Shown here: positions 20,073 to 28,663 of the stretch, one piece after another
Layout of the letters: each line of letters opens with the position of its first letter
Position numbering within the stretch: the first letter of the stretch is position 1
Source of the DNA: Actinomyces trachealis
Lineage (GTDB): Bacteria > Actinomycetota > Actinomycetes > Actinomycetales > Actinomycetaceae
DNA length: 64,000 bases
NCBI RefSeq assembly: GCF_015711475.1
Contig: NZ_CP065027.1
Span: 1,860,001 to 1,924,000, forward strand
Reading direction: 5' to 3'
Program-made: the position numbers and the translations under genes
The notes under the pieces: generated by a model
Told to the model about the DNA's origin: nothing
Database searches by the model: none
The model's input: the letters and a program-made list of their open reading frames with translations, nothing else

Positions 20073-21514
20073 TGTACCGGTTCCTGTCCTCACTGTCCGC
20101 CCCCGTGGCTGGATTGGTAGGCGCAGTCACGGAAGCTTGGACGCAGCTGCGTATCGGCAAACTGCGGGTGCTGCTGTCCCTGGTAGGGGTAGCGGTAGCG
20201 GTTGCCTGCATGACCTTGGTGCTTGCCATCGGCAAGATCACGGTCTCCGCGATTAACGACGAGGTTGAGAAGTACAGCGGCCGCCCTGGCACCGTGACCG
20301 TGAACGTCAACGCCTCTGGTTCGGGGCAGCAGTCTGAGCCGCAGGACGCAGGCCCCGCAGGTCCTGACACCTACCCTGCCGGGGCCTCCCGCGAGCCCCA
20401 ACGCTCTGGCGCCGCTGCCAACGGACCTTCCTTAGCGGCCTCCCCAGAGGTCAAGGACAACTTCATCGGCGTCGGCACCTCCATGAGTGACTCCACCCGC
20501 GCCGCCTTGCGGGTGGATCAAGCCATGAACGATTTCGTGCAGCGATACCAGATACAGTCATGGGCCACCAACTATGTCCACTCCGTCCGCTTCGCCTTCC
20601 CTGACGGCGGAGCTAAGGTGGAGACCAAGGTGGTCAGCACACAGTACGGCCTACTGCACCACGTACGTCTAGCACAGGGGCGCTGGCTGCGGGGGGACGA
20701 TGCTGACGACGCCTCCCCAACACTCGTCGTCTCCGAGGGCTTCCTGAAGCGCTTGGGCTTCACAGAGCTGACCAAACCCATCACCGTGACCTCCTGGACC
20801 CCCACCCGGACCACCTACACGATCGTGGGAGTCCTCAAGCCTGACCCGCAGAGCAATGGTCCCTGCTATGACAGCCAGGGAAATCCGATCGCGTGTGTTC
20901 CGCCTTTGGAGGCTTACACCCTGAACACTGCTTTTGAGCGGTGGTTGCCAGCTGATGTTGAGCGGTCTGCCCCCACCTTGGAGGTGTGGGCAGGTAAGGG
21001 CGCAGACCAGCAGTTGCTGTCCCTAGCCAAGAAGGACCTCGGCAGCGTGTTCGGGCGGCAAACGGTGCAGGCGGAGTCCAATGCCCAATCAGGTTTTAAC
21101 GCATCTGCCAGTGGCTTCACCCGGGTGGTGACGATCGCTGGGGTGTTCGTCATGATTCTGGGGGCCTTGGGGCTGATAAACATCTCCATGGTGACCGTCA
21201 AGCAACGTATCCACGAGATCGGGGTGCGGCGAGCGTTTGGTGCCACTAACAAGCGAGTGTTCTTCTCCATCATGCTGGAGTCGGTGGTCGCCACAGTTGT
21301 GGCTGGCGTGGTGGGTATCGCTATCGCCATCGTGGGTCTGCGATACGTCCCCTTGGAGTCGCTGATTGGCGTGCCAATCTACAAGACCACGCCCTTCCCC
21401 ATGTCGGCAGCCTTTATTGGCATGGTCGCTGCGGCAGGTGTGGGGGCAGCAGCTGGCGTGATCCCAGCGATGGTGGCAGTGAGAATCCGCCCAATCGACG
21501 CGATCCGCTACTAG
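20072..21514 (+). CDS. MacB-like ABC transporter permease (FtsX domain)
   Basis: This 480-residue protein has an N-terminal transmembrane helix (about 25-55, LLSLVGVAVAVACMTLVLAIG), a large extracytoplasmic MacB-type domain (about 60-345), then three C-terminal helices of an FtsX domain. The conserved MVTVKQRIHEIGVRRAFGAT motif follows the second helix. ATG 20072 is preferred to GTG 20069 because GGAG (20061) is then 7 nt away. It functions with the adjacent ATPase and adaptor as a mechanotransmission-type exporter. Ala/Gly/Pro-rich low complexity occurs around residues 88-125. Confidence 0.93.
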   Translation: MYRFLSSLSAPVAGLVGAVTEAWTQLRIGKLRVLLSLVGVAVAVACMTLVLAIGKITVSAINDEVEKYSGRPGTVTVNVNASGSGQQSEPQDAGPAGPDTYPAGASREPQRSGAAANGPSLAASPEVKDNFIGVGTSMSDSTRAALRVDQAMNDFVQRYQIQSWATNYVHSVRFAFPDGGAKVETKVVSTQYGLLHHVRLAQGRWLRGDDADDASPTLVVSEGFLKRLGFTELTKPITVTSWTPTRTTYTIVGVLKPDPQSNGPCYDSQGNPIACVPPLEAYTLNTAFERWLPADVERSAPTLEVWAGKGADQQLLSLAKKDLGSVFGRQTVQAESNAQSGFNASASGFTRVVTIAGVFVMILGALGLINISMVTVKQRIHEIGVRRAFGATNKRVFFSIMLESVVATVVAGVVGIAIAIVGLRYVPLESLIGVPIYKTTPFPMSAAFIGMVAAAGVGAAAGVIPAMVAVRIRPIDAIRY

Positions 21515-21639
21515 CCTACCTGGACCTGCCGCAGGCTGTCCGACACCTCACCCCGGCCCTGACGCCCACACCATCTTCAACCACCTACCTGGTTACTGAA
21601 AAGGTCCAGGTTAGGTCTGGTTGGGGGTTTTGATTGAGT

Positions 21640-21683
21640 CCGGTGCCACAGCTTTTAGTGTGAGCCGGGTGCCCTAGCACCGG
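21640..21683 (+). promoter_or_regulatory. Mutually exclusive hairpins upstream of uppP
   Basis: CCGGTGC (21640-21646) can pair perfectly with GCACCGG (21677-21683). The same right arm can also pair with the nearer CGGGTGC (21666-21672) with one imperfection. The arrangement resembles an attenuator leader, but no leader peptide or U-tract is clear, and it could be a terminator for the upstream operon. Confidence 0.3.
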
Positions 21684-21726
21684 TAGCCTGCAAGGCGTCC
21701 CACCCGCCCCACTACCCGGGAGCCTC

Positions 21727-22566
21727 ATGAACTGGCTGCACGCTGTCATCCTCGGCATCATCGAAGGCATCACCGAGTTCCTGCCCGTCTCATCCACCGG
21801 ACACCTCAACATCGCAGAGAAGTTCCTTGGCTACGACATTGACTCGGTAGGCATGACCGCCTTCACCGCCATAATCCAGGTAGGCGCCATCCTGGCCGCC
21901 ATCATCTACTTCTGGGGCGACATCACACGAATCGTAACCGCCTGGGGTAAAGGACTAGCGAACCACGAAGCCCGCCACAACCCCGACTACACCCTCGGCT
22001 GGGGCATCATCCTAGGATCCATCCCAGTAGCAGCCGTAGGCCTACTACTCAAAGACTTCATCGAGGTCACCTCCCGTTCCCTATGGATCATCGCAGGCGC
22101 CCTGATCCTATGGTCCGCCGTGATGTGGCTGGCCGACCGGCGCACCAACCTACGCAAAGGCATGGGCGAAGTCTCCATCCTCGACGCCCTAATCATCGGC
22201 AGCTTCCAAGCCCTGGCCCCCGTACTACCAGGCATCTCCCGTTCAGGCGCCACCATCTCCGCTGGCCTGTTCCGCAGCTTTGACCGAGTAACCGCCACCC
22301 GATTGTCATTCTTCATGGGCATCCCCGCCCTAGTCGCAGCAGGCGCCCTAGAAGCCATAACCGCTTTCGACCAAATCAGCTCCCCCGAGATCGGCTGGAC
22401 CGCCACCGGCATCGCCACCCTGGTATCCGGCCTAGTGGCCTACGCAACCATCGCCTGGCTCCTACGCTTCGTCTCCTCCAACAAATTCACCAGCTTCCTG
22501 ATCTACCGGGTAGTACTAGGCACAGCAATCATCGGACTAATCACCAACAACATCATCACCACCTAA
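21727..22566 (+). CDS. uppP: Undecaprenyl-diphosphatase UppP/BacA
   Basis: The 279-residue polytopic membrane protein contains the two catalytic motifs of the BacA family, EGITEFLPVSSTGH (residues 13-26) and PGISRSGATISAG (about 166-178). It dephosphorylates undecaprenyl diphosphate to recycle the lipid carrier for peptidoglycan and envelope polysaccharides, and confers bacitracin tolerance. GGGAG lies 3-8 nt before the ATG. A-ending codons (CTA, GTA, GCA, GGA) are visibly more common than in the neighbouring genes, which may reflect a different origin. It stands alone, with a decayed gene convergent to it. Confidence 0.96.
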   Translation: MNWLHAVILGIIEGITEFLPVSSTGHLNIAEKFLGYDIDSVGMTAFTAIIQVGAILAAIIYFWGDITRIVTAWGKGLANHEARHNPDYTLGWGIILGSIPVAAVGLLLKDFIEVTSRSLWIIAGALILWSAVMWLADRRTNLRKGMGEVSILDALIIGSFQALAPVLPGISRSGATISAGLFRSFDRVTATRLSFFMGIPALVAAGALEAITAFDQISSPEIGWTATGIATLVSGLVAYATIAWLLRFVSSNKFTSFLIYRVVLGTAIIGLITNNIITT

Positions 22567-22658
22567 CCACCAGACACCACCGTTCACCACCACCCGACAC
22601 CAGAGTCAATCCGATACCGGGCTGCAGCGTGTCCACTGGCCCAAGGACGCTCAGCCCT

Positions 22659-23320
22659 CTATGACTCAGAGACCACGCCCGCTGCGCCAGTGCTAACCGT
22701 TCCCTGGGGGGCTGGCAGAGCGGCGTTCGGGTCGGAGAACTTGACGACGTTGTGGTGCCTCCGGTGGGCGTGATGACCAGGTCCACGCGGCGGTTGATGG
22801 CGCGTGCAGCTTCCGTGGTGTCCTTGACGCGCGGCTCGATCTCACCCTTGCCGACGGCGCTGACCTGCCACTTACCCAGGTCCGTCAGCTCCCCTAGGCG
22901 CTTGTGCATGCTCTGGGCGCGCTTCTCGGAGAGGGGCTGGTTGTAGGCCTCGTCGGCGACGTCGTCGGTGTGACCGGTGATGGAGCCACCGTTCGGGTAG
23001 GACTCGATGATGTCTGCGGCGTCGCGCAGGGTGGCGTCGGGTTTGCGCTCAGCTACCACAATGAGGGGACGTCGATGCCCGGGGCGGCAGAGGCGTCCAC
23101 GACGTCGACCAGGAATAACCCGGTCTCCATGAGCATGATGGGGAGCTTGGTGACGCTTGCGTCGATACCGCCGATGGGAAAGTACGGCTCCTCGGTCTTG
23201 CCTTTGTCCGGAGGGAGACCGCAGTCTGGGTGGTGACCCAGACGCGACGGTTGTCGGCGTCGACTAGGCGCATGGGGACCGCATGCGTGTGCCTGAATGA
23301 TCCTGGACTGGACGTCATCG
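22659..23320 (-). pseudogene. Decayed OmpA-domain protein gene (several frameshifts, internal loss)
   Basis: Coherent protein sequence is spread over three or more frames on the minus strand. From 5' to 3': RLVDADNRRVWVTTQ (about 23210-23275), then a different frame with YFPIGGIDASVTKLPIMLME ending at a TAG near 23050. A third frame follows, with an OmpA-like core (GGSITGHTDDVADEAYNQPL, then LSEKRAQSM, GKGEIEPRV, INRRVDLVITP). Another frame then gives NVVKFSDPNAALPAPQGTV up to a TAG at 22659. The first strand of the OmpA domain (the usual LFxxDSxxL segment) is missing. The intact ancestor would have been an extracytoplasmic peptidoglycan-binding protein. No start codon or signal peptide is identifiable. 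Confidence 0.8.
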
Positions 23321-23434
23321 AGCCGGGCTCCTCAACCGGTTGTGGGCTACCTGGACATCCGCAAACGGGCGTACTAGCCCCACCTGCCCGGTTGTGCACG
23401 AGTTCGTGTCAGAGGTCTGTGAGAGGCTGCATCC

Positions 23435-24805
23435 ATGCGGATCCTGCACACCTCCGACTGGCACCTGGGGCGAACCTTTCACGGCCGAGTCCTGGACGAC
23501 GCCCATGAGGCCTTCACCGATCACCTCCTAGAGCTCGTGCGCGCCGAAAGGGTCGATGCTGTGCTCCTGTCCGGAGATGTGTACGACCGCGCCGTCCCAC
23601 CCCACCAGTCTGTGCAGCTGCTCGATGAGACCCTACGCCGCCTATCCGAGCACACCCACGTGGTTATGACTCCTGGCAACCATGACTCCGCCCAACGCCT
23701 CGGCTTCGCCTCCCGTCTCCTGCGCGAGGGCCTGACCATCCAGGCGCGCACCGACGGCGTAGACCATGTCATCACCCTGCCCGACGCCAACGGCCGCCCT
23801 GCCGCACTCGTCTATGCCCTGCCCTACCTGGACCCCGAGGCCGCCTGCTGGAACCTGCCCCCACTGCTTGCTGAACGTCTCGGGGAACAGCCGCAAGGCA
23901 CCAGCAGCGATGACGACGCCAAGGTGAGCGCCGCGAAGGCCACCGCTGCGGAATCCTGGCCCACCAGTCGCCTGCCCCGCACCCACGAAGCCGTGGTCAG
24001 TGGTGCCCTACGACTCGTCGCCGCCAACCTCACCCAGCAGCGGAAGAGCACCAGCACGCGTCTGCCCGCCGTCGTCATGGCGCACGCCTTCGTCTCCCCC
24101 ACCGGCCCCGGAACCGGCGACGCCGATGCTGCCCAGGCCAGCGAGTCCGAGCGGGACATTAAGGTGGGAGGGGTGGACCTGGTGCCCTCCCAGGTATTCG
24201 CCACCCTAGGCGGCTCAACCCACGCTAAGGACTGCGGCGGGCTGGACTATGTGGCCCTTGGTCACCTGCACCGCCCCCAGGAGATCCGTCTCCCCGCCAC
24301 CCTGCGCGAACAAGCAGAGGTCAGCGGCACGCCCCTGCCGCTACTGCGCTACTCGGGTTCCCCGATGCCTTTCTCCTTCACCGAGGCCCCCTACCCCAAG
24401 TCCTCCGTGATGCTGGAGTTCGGCGCGGGCGGCGTCACCCACACCGAGTTGATCCCCACCCCGCAGACGCATCGGGTGGAGACCCTGCGCGGCAGCCTGG
24501 ATGAGCTGCTCTCCAGCCGCTACGACGGTTTGGAGAGCGCCTGGGTGCGGGTGGAACTCACCGGGGAGCGCGTGCATGACGCTACCGCCCGGTTACGCCG
24601 TCGCTTCCCGAACCTCCTGGCCCTCAGCCGGATCACCCCACAGGAGGCCCAACGGCAGACCGTCAACATCACGCGGCAGGCCGACCCGGCCCAGGTGGGT
24701 GACGAGTTCCTGTCCGCCACCGGTGGCAGACCCCCCACAGCGGCCGAGAGTAGCGTCCTGCGTGAGGCCTACGAGGCCGTGCGCGCCACCGAGGGACCCC
24801 ACTGA
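23435..24805 (+). CDS. sbcD: Exonuclease SbcCD subunit D
   Basis: The 456-residue protein is a Mre11-type calcineurin-like nuclease with all metal motifs: DWHLGR (residues 8-13), GDVYDR, PGNHDS, the central AHAFVS, and GHLHRPQ. With SbcC it forms the nuclease that cleaves hairpins and processes double-strand ends. A variable Ala/Ser-rich insert lies around residues 150-215. The ATG at 23435 has a GAGAGG-type Shine-Dalgarno sequence. The stop overlaps the sbcC start by 1 nt (TGATG). Confidence 0.95.
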   Translation: MRILHTSDWHLGRTFHGRVLDDAHEAFTDHLLELVRAERVDAVLLSGDVYDRAVPPHQSVQLLDETLRRLSEHTHVVMTPGNHDSAQRLGFASRLLREGLTIQARTDGVDHVITLPDANGRPAALVYALPYLDPEAACWNLPPLLAERLGEQPQGTSSDDDAKVSAAKATAAESWPTSRLPRTHEAVVSGALRLVAANLTQQRKSTSTRLPAVVMAHAFVSPTGPGTGDADAAQASESERDIKVGGVDLVPSQVFATLGGSTHAKDCGGLDYVALGHLHRPQEIRLPATLREQAEVSGTPLPLLRYSGSPMPFSFTEAPYPKSSVMLEFGAGGVTHTELIPTPQTHRVETLRGSLDELLSSRYDGLESAWVRVELTGERVHDATARLRRRFPNLLALSRITPQEAQRQTVNITRQADPAQVGDEFLSATGGRPPTAAESSVLREAYEAVRATEGPH

Positions 24806-27800
24806 TGCGCATCCACCGGCTCACCATGACCGCCGTCGGTCCTTACGCAGGCACCGAGGTGGTGGACTTTGACCGTTTCACCAGCTCCGGGCGCTTCCTG
24901 CTCACCGGCCCCACTGGCTCCGGCAAGACCACCATCATCGACGCCATCGTCTTCGCCCTCTACGGGCAGGTGGCCGACGGCGATGACTCCTCCAAGGATC
25001 GTATCCGCTCCACCCACGCCGAACCCGCCACCCGTACCGAGGTTGAACTGGTGTTCTCCACCAGTGCGGGCACCTACCGGCTCCAGCGCAGCCCCGAGTA
25101 CCAGCGTCCCAAGAAGCGCGGTGGCGGCACCACCAAGGAAAGCGCCACCGCGCGCCTGTGGCACCTGACTAGCCCCGAGGCTGAGCCCACCGAGGAGCCC
25201 GTCACCAGCCCGCGTGAGGTCGGTGCGGAGGTGGTGCGCCTCCTGGGTTTGAGCCGCGAGCAGTTCACCCAGACCGTCGTGCTCCCCCAAGGCAAGTTCG
25301 CCCGCTTCCTGCGCGCCACCTCCGCCGAACGGCACGAGCTGCTGCGCGACGTCTTCGGCACCGGCATCTACGACCGTATCCAGGAGGAGATAGCTGAGCG
25401 CTCCCGTGCCGCCAAACGCCACAGTCAGGAAGCCCGCGCCAGCCTGGACACCGCGACCAGGGCGCTAGAGCCGCTGCTCAATGCGGAGGAACACGAGCTG
25501 GGCGACAACGACGGCGGCGTAGCGGCGCTGGAGGTCGCCCAGGCGGAGAGGCCGTTGGGGATGACTGGCGCGAGTCCTGCCCCTACCGATCGCCCGGCGC
25601 GGGAGGCTGGCAGGAGCCTAGAGGCGGTCGCTGCTGAGGCTGCGCAGGGTGAACTCGACCTGCCTACCACCGGTGAGAGTGCTGCAGGTGAGGCCTCAGC
25701 GTCCGCGGACCAGAGCAACAGCACTGGTGAATACGCCCCGCTCCTCGCCTGGCAGCGCCTCCAGGAGGCAACAGCTGAGCAGGTGCCCGACCCCAAGCAG
25801 GTCAACGCCGTGCTGGATCAGGCCTTGGCAAGCAGAGCCAGCCAGCTGAAGCTGTTGGAGGACCGTATTGACCAGGCAGGTGAAGGTCGCGCCCAGGCAG
25901 CGGGGGCGCTGGAGGCTGCCAAGACCCTGACCACGAACCTGGCACGGCGCAGCCGATTGCTGGAGGAGCAGTCCCACTTGGAGGCGCAGGCGCCCGCCAT
26001 TCAAGCCGCCGCGCAGCGCCTGGAACGGGCGGAGGCTGCCGCACGCACCACCGCCCCCGCCCAGGTTCTCAAGCGCGCGGAGACGGCCCAAACCCAAGCG
26101 GTCACCAGGGCCCGCTGCCTACTCACCGATGAACAGCAGCCACAAGTGCAGGAAGCCGGAACCGCCGCGCTAGCAGCACTGACCGTGCTAAGCACCAGCA
26201 ATGACGGCCAGGATGCTAGCGCTCAGGCGGACCTTGAACGGACCAGCCATCGCCTCACGGACACTGCCCGGCAGGCGCGCCACCAAGCGGGGGAACTGGA
26301 CGCCCTGACACGCACCGAAGCCGGTCTACCCGAACGGGCCAAGGGCCTGGCCTCCCGGCTCAGCGCGCTAGCAGAGGCCGAGACCCAGCTCAGTGAGGCC
26401 AAAGCGGTGCTCGGCGCCCGTCCCGCCCAACTCGAAGACCTCCAGGCGCGGGCCGCCGCCGCCCGACACGCTCAAGACTCCCTGCCCGCGCTGGTGGTCG
26501 CCCGTGACCAGGCCCAGGCCCGTCACGACGCCGCCACCCAGGTCAACAAGCTAGCTGTACAGATCGAGGTCGCCAACCAAACCCTGGTGTCCGCCAAAGC
26601 GGAGGCGGAGAAGGCCGAGGACCAGGTGCACGCGCAGCGTCGCGCCTGGATCGCCGCCACCGCAGGCACCCTTGTCTCTGAGTTGGAGGCAGGCCAGCCC
26701 TGCCCCCTGTGCGGCTCCACCAGCCACCCCCACCCCGCCCAGCCCAAAGCAGGCGCGGTCACCCGCAAGCAGGTGGAGGCCGCCGAGGCCGCCGCCGCCA
26801 GCCTCCGCAAGGTGCTCCAACAAGCCGCCGCACATCAACAGACGCTGACCGCCAAGCACGCACACGCCATCGAGCAGTCCGGCGGCCAGAGCCTAGAGAC
26901 CAGCACCGCCGCACTCACCACCGCCCAAGAGGCCCTGGCAACCGCACAGGAGCAGGCCGCTCCCCTGACCGAAGTTGAGGCGCAGGTCCAAGCCTTCAGC
27001 CAGCAGACCGCCACCCTCGCCGAGTTGGCAGCAGCAGCAGAAGCACGCAACCAAGCCGCCGCCAAAGCCATAAAGGCCGAGCAAGCGACCCTCGACGCCG
27101 ACACCGCCCAGGTCACCCAGGCCAGGGATGGCGCCAAGACCGTGGCCGAACGCGTCGCCGCCCTCACCGCCCAGGCAGGCGCAGCCGAAGCTGGCGCACA
27201 GGCGCTCCAGGACTGCCTGAACGCCGTCACTGCCGTCACTCAAGCACGTGCAGACCTCCAAGCGGCACTAGCTGCCGAAGGCCTGGAGAACCTCGCGCAG
27301 GCTGAGGCCCTACGCCTGCCCGGACCAGAGCTAGCCGCCCTGCGCACACAGGTGGACACTGCCCGCGCGGAAAAGCACCGCATCACCGCCGCCTTCACCG
27401 AGCCAGAAATCGCCGCCCTCACCGGGCAAGAGAAGGTGAACCTGCCTGCGGCCACCACCGCCTACGAGCAGGCCGACGCCACCCTCACCGAGGCCGTGCG
27501 CCTGCTGGAACGCGCCCGCGCCGAGTACCAGAACCTCACCAAGGCCTGCACCGCCGTCAGCGACGCCACCCAAGCCCTTGCCCAGGTCAGCGCCAGCCAG
27601 GCGGCGCTCCTGCGCGTCGCCACACTCGTTGCGGGGGACAACGACGCCACCACGCCGCTAGCCACCTGGGTGCTTCTCGAACGCTTCCAGGAGGTCCTGG
27701 TATTCGCCAACCAGCGGCTCGCCGACATGTCCTCCGGCCGCTACGAACTCATCCGCGTGGACGACGAGTCCGGCTCCGCCCGCCGCAAAGACCGTGGCCT

Positions 27801-28149
27801 AGGCCTGGGCGTCATCGACCACCTGGTTGGGCAGGCACCCCGAGACCCCAAGACCCTCTCCGGCGGGGAAACCTTCTATGTCTCACTGTCCCTGGCCCTG
27901 GCACTCGCCGACGTCGTCTCCACCGAGTCCGGTGGCATCACCATGGAAACGCTCTTCATTGACGAGGGCTTCGGCACCCTGGACCCCGAGACCCTGGAGA
28001 AGGTCATCGCAGAGTTGTCCCACCTGCAAGCCGGGGGCCGCACCGTCGGCATCGTCTCCCACATGGAGGAGCTACGCCGGCAGATCCCCGACCGGATCGA
28101 GGTCAAACGCGCACCCACTGGCTCCACGCTCAGCGTCACCGCTTCCTAG
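24805..28149 (+). CDS. sbcC: Exonuclease SbcCD subunit C (SMC-like ATPase)
   Basis: The 1114-residue Rad50-type ATPase has an N-terminal Walker A (GPTGSGKTTIIDAI, about residues 35-48), two long Ala/Gln/Glu-rich coiled-coil arms, a zinc hook (QPCPLCGS, CxxC, about residue 632-635), and the C-terminal signature and Walker B (LSGGETFYVSLSLALALAD and ETLFIDEGFGTLD). A Pro/Ser/Gly-rich insert of about 90 residues (about 235-330) breaks the first coiled coil. It is coupled to sbcD. Confidence 0.95.
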   Translation: MRIHRLTMTAVGPYAGTEVVDFDRFTSSGRFLLTGPTGSGKTTIIDAIVFALYGQVADGDDSSKDRIRSTHAEPATRTEVELVFSTSAGTYRLQRSPEYQRPKKRGGGTTKESATARLWHLTSPEAEPTEEPVTSPREVGAEVVRLLGLSREQFTQTVVLPQGKFARFLRATSAERHELLRDVFGTGIYDRIQEEIAERSRAAKRHSQEARASLDTATRALEPLLNAEEHELGDNDGGVAALEVAQAERPLGMTGASPAPTDRPAREAGRSLEAVAAEAAQGELDLPTTGESAAGEASASADQSNSTGEYAPLLAWQRLQEATAEQVPDPKQVNAVLDQALASRASQLKLLEDRIDQAGEGRAQAAGALEAAKTLTTNLARRSRLLEEQSHLEAQAPAIQAAAQRLERAEAAARTTAPAQVLKRAETAQTQAVTRARCLLTDEQQPQVQEAGTAALAALTVLSTSNDGQDASAQADLERTSHRLTDTARQARHQAGELDALTRTEAGLPERAKGLASRLSALAEAETQLSEAKAVLGARPAQLEDLQARAAAARHAQDSLPALVVARDQAQARHDAATQVNKLAVQIEVANQTLVSAKAEAEKAEDQVHAQRRAWIAATAGTLVSELEAGQPCPLCGSTSHPHPAQPKAGAVTRKQVEAAEAAAASLRKVLQQAAAHQQTLTAKHAHAIEQSGGQSLETSTAALTTAQEALATAQEQAAPLTEVEAQVQAFSQQTATLAELAAAAEARNQAAAKAIKAEQATLDADTAQVTQARDGAKTVAERVAALTAQAGAAEAGAQALQDCLNAVTAVTQARADLQAALAAEGLENLAQAEALRLPGPELAALRTQVDTARAEKHRITAAFTEPEIAALTGQEKVNLPAATTAYEQADATLTEAVRLLERARAEYQNLTKACTAVSDATQALAQVSASQAALLRVATLVAGDNDATTPLATWVLLERFQEVLVFANQRLADMSSGRYELIRVDDESGSARRKDRGLGLGVIDHLVGQAPRDPKTLSGGETFYVSLSLALALADVVSTESGGITMETLFIDEGFGTLDPETLEKVIAELSHLQAGGRTVGIVSHMEELRRQIPDRIEVKRAPTGSTLSVTAS

Positions 28150-28176
28150 CCGCGGCGTGTCCCGGCAGAACAGCGT

Positions 28177-28647
28177 TCAGGCACCCAGCTCAGCGGCCAG
28201 GTGCTCACGCTCGCTCACGTCAAACCACAGTAGATCCGCCTCCGCGGCCCGCTCAAAGGCCTCCTCATCACCCTTGCGGGCGGCGCTCACATCCGCCTCC
28301 GCAGCGGCCTCATCAACCAGCAGCGCCGCCACCTCAGCCCAAACGACCTCGTCGGTCACGCGAACCGTGCCCGGCAGCACCTCTTCGCTAACCGGCTGTT
28401 CCTCAACCACGGCAGCGTCCACATCAGCGGCCACCACCACGCGGCGGGGAGCCAATGCCTCCGCCCCCGGCTCCGCCAGCAGCAGCAAGGAGGCGTCAGC
28501 GGCGCACAAGCTCGCCGAGACTTCCAAACCCTCCTCGTCCTCCTCTGGCAACGCCTCCGCCAGCGATGCCACAGCCGCGTGGGCGGATCGAGGTGAGATA
28601 GCAGCGGCACGCAGATCAGCGGCGGTGGCAGGCAGGTAGATGCGCAT
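28177..28647 (-). CDS. DUF6912-family protein
   Basis: The 156-residue acidic, Ala/Glu/Val-rich cytoplasmic protein starts MRIYLPATAADLRAAAI, which I associate with actinobacterial DUF6912 proteins of unknown function. The start is placed at 28647 because this motif opens the family; a longer frame begins at 28764 inside the upstream gene. It lies 16 nt after the stop of the CpaE-like gene, with no Shine-Dalgarno sequence, so it may be read by coupling or from a -10-like CACACT 6 nt before the ATG. A mobile or regulatory role is not indicated. Confidence 0.7.
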   Translation of the reverse strand: MRIYLPATAADLRAAAISPRSAHAAVASLAEALPEEDEEGLEVSASLCAADASLLLLAEPGAEALAPRRVVVAADVDAAVVEEQPVSEEVLPGTVRVTDEVVWAEVAALLVDEAAAEADVSAARKGDEEAFERAAEADLLWFDVSEREHLAAELGA

Positions 28648-28663
28648 AAGGCAAGTGTGCCCG

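Noticed and set aside
22735..23059. Intact OmpA-family gene
   Set aside because: Only the middle frame is open; the preceding and following coherent sequence lies in other frames with stops.
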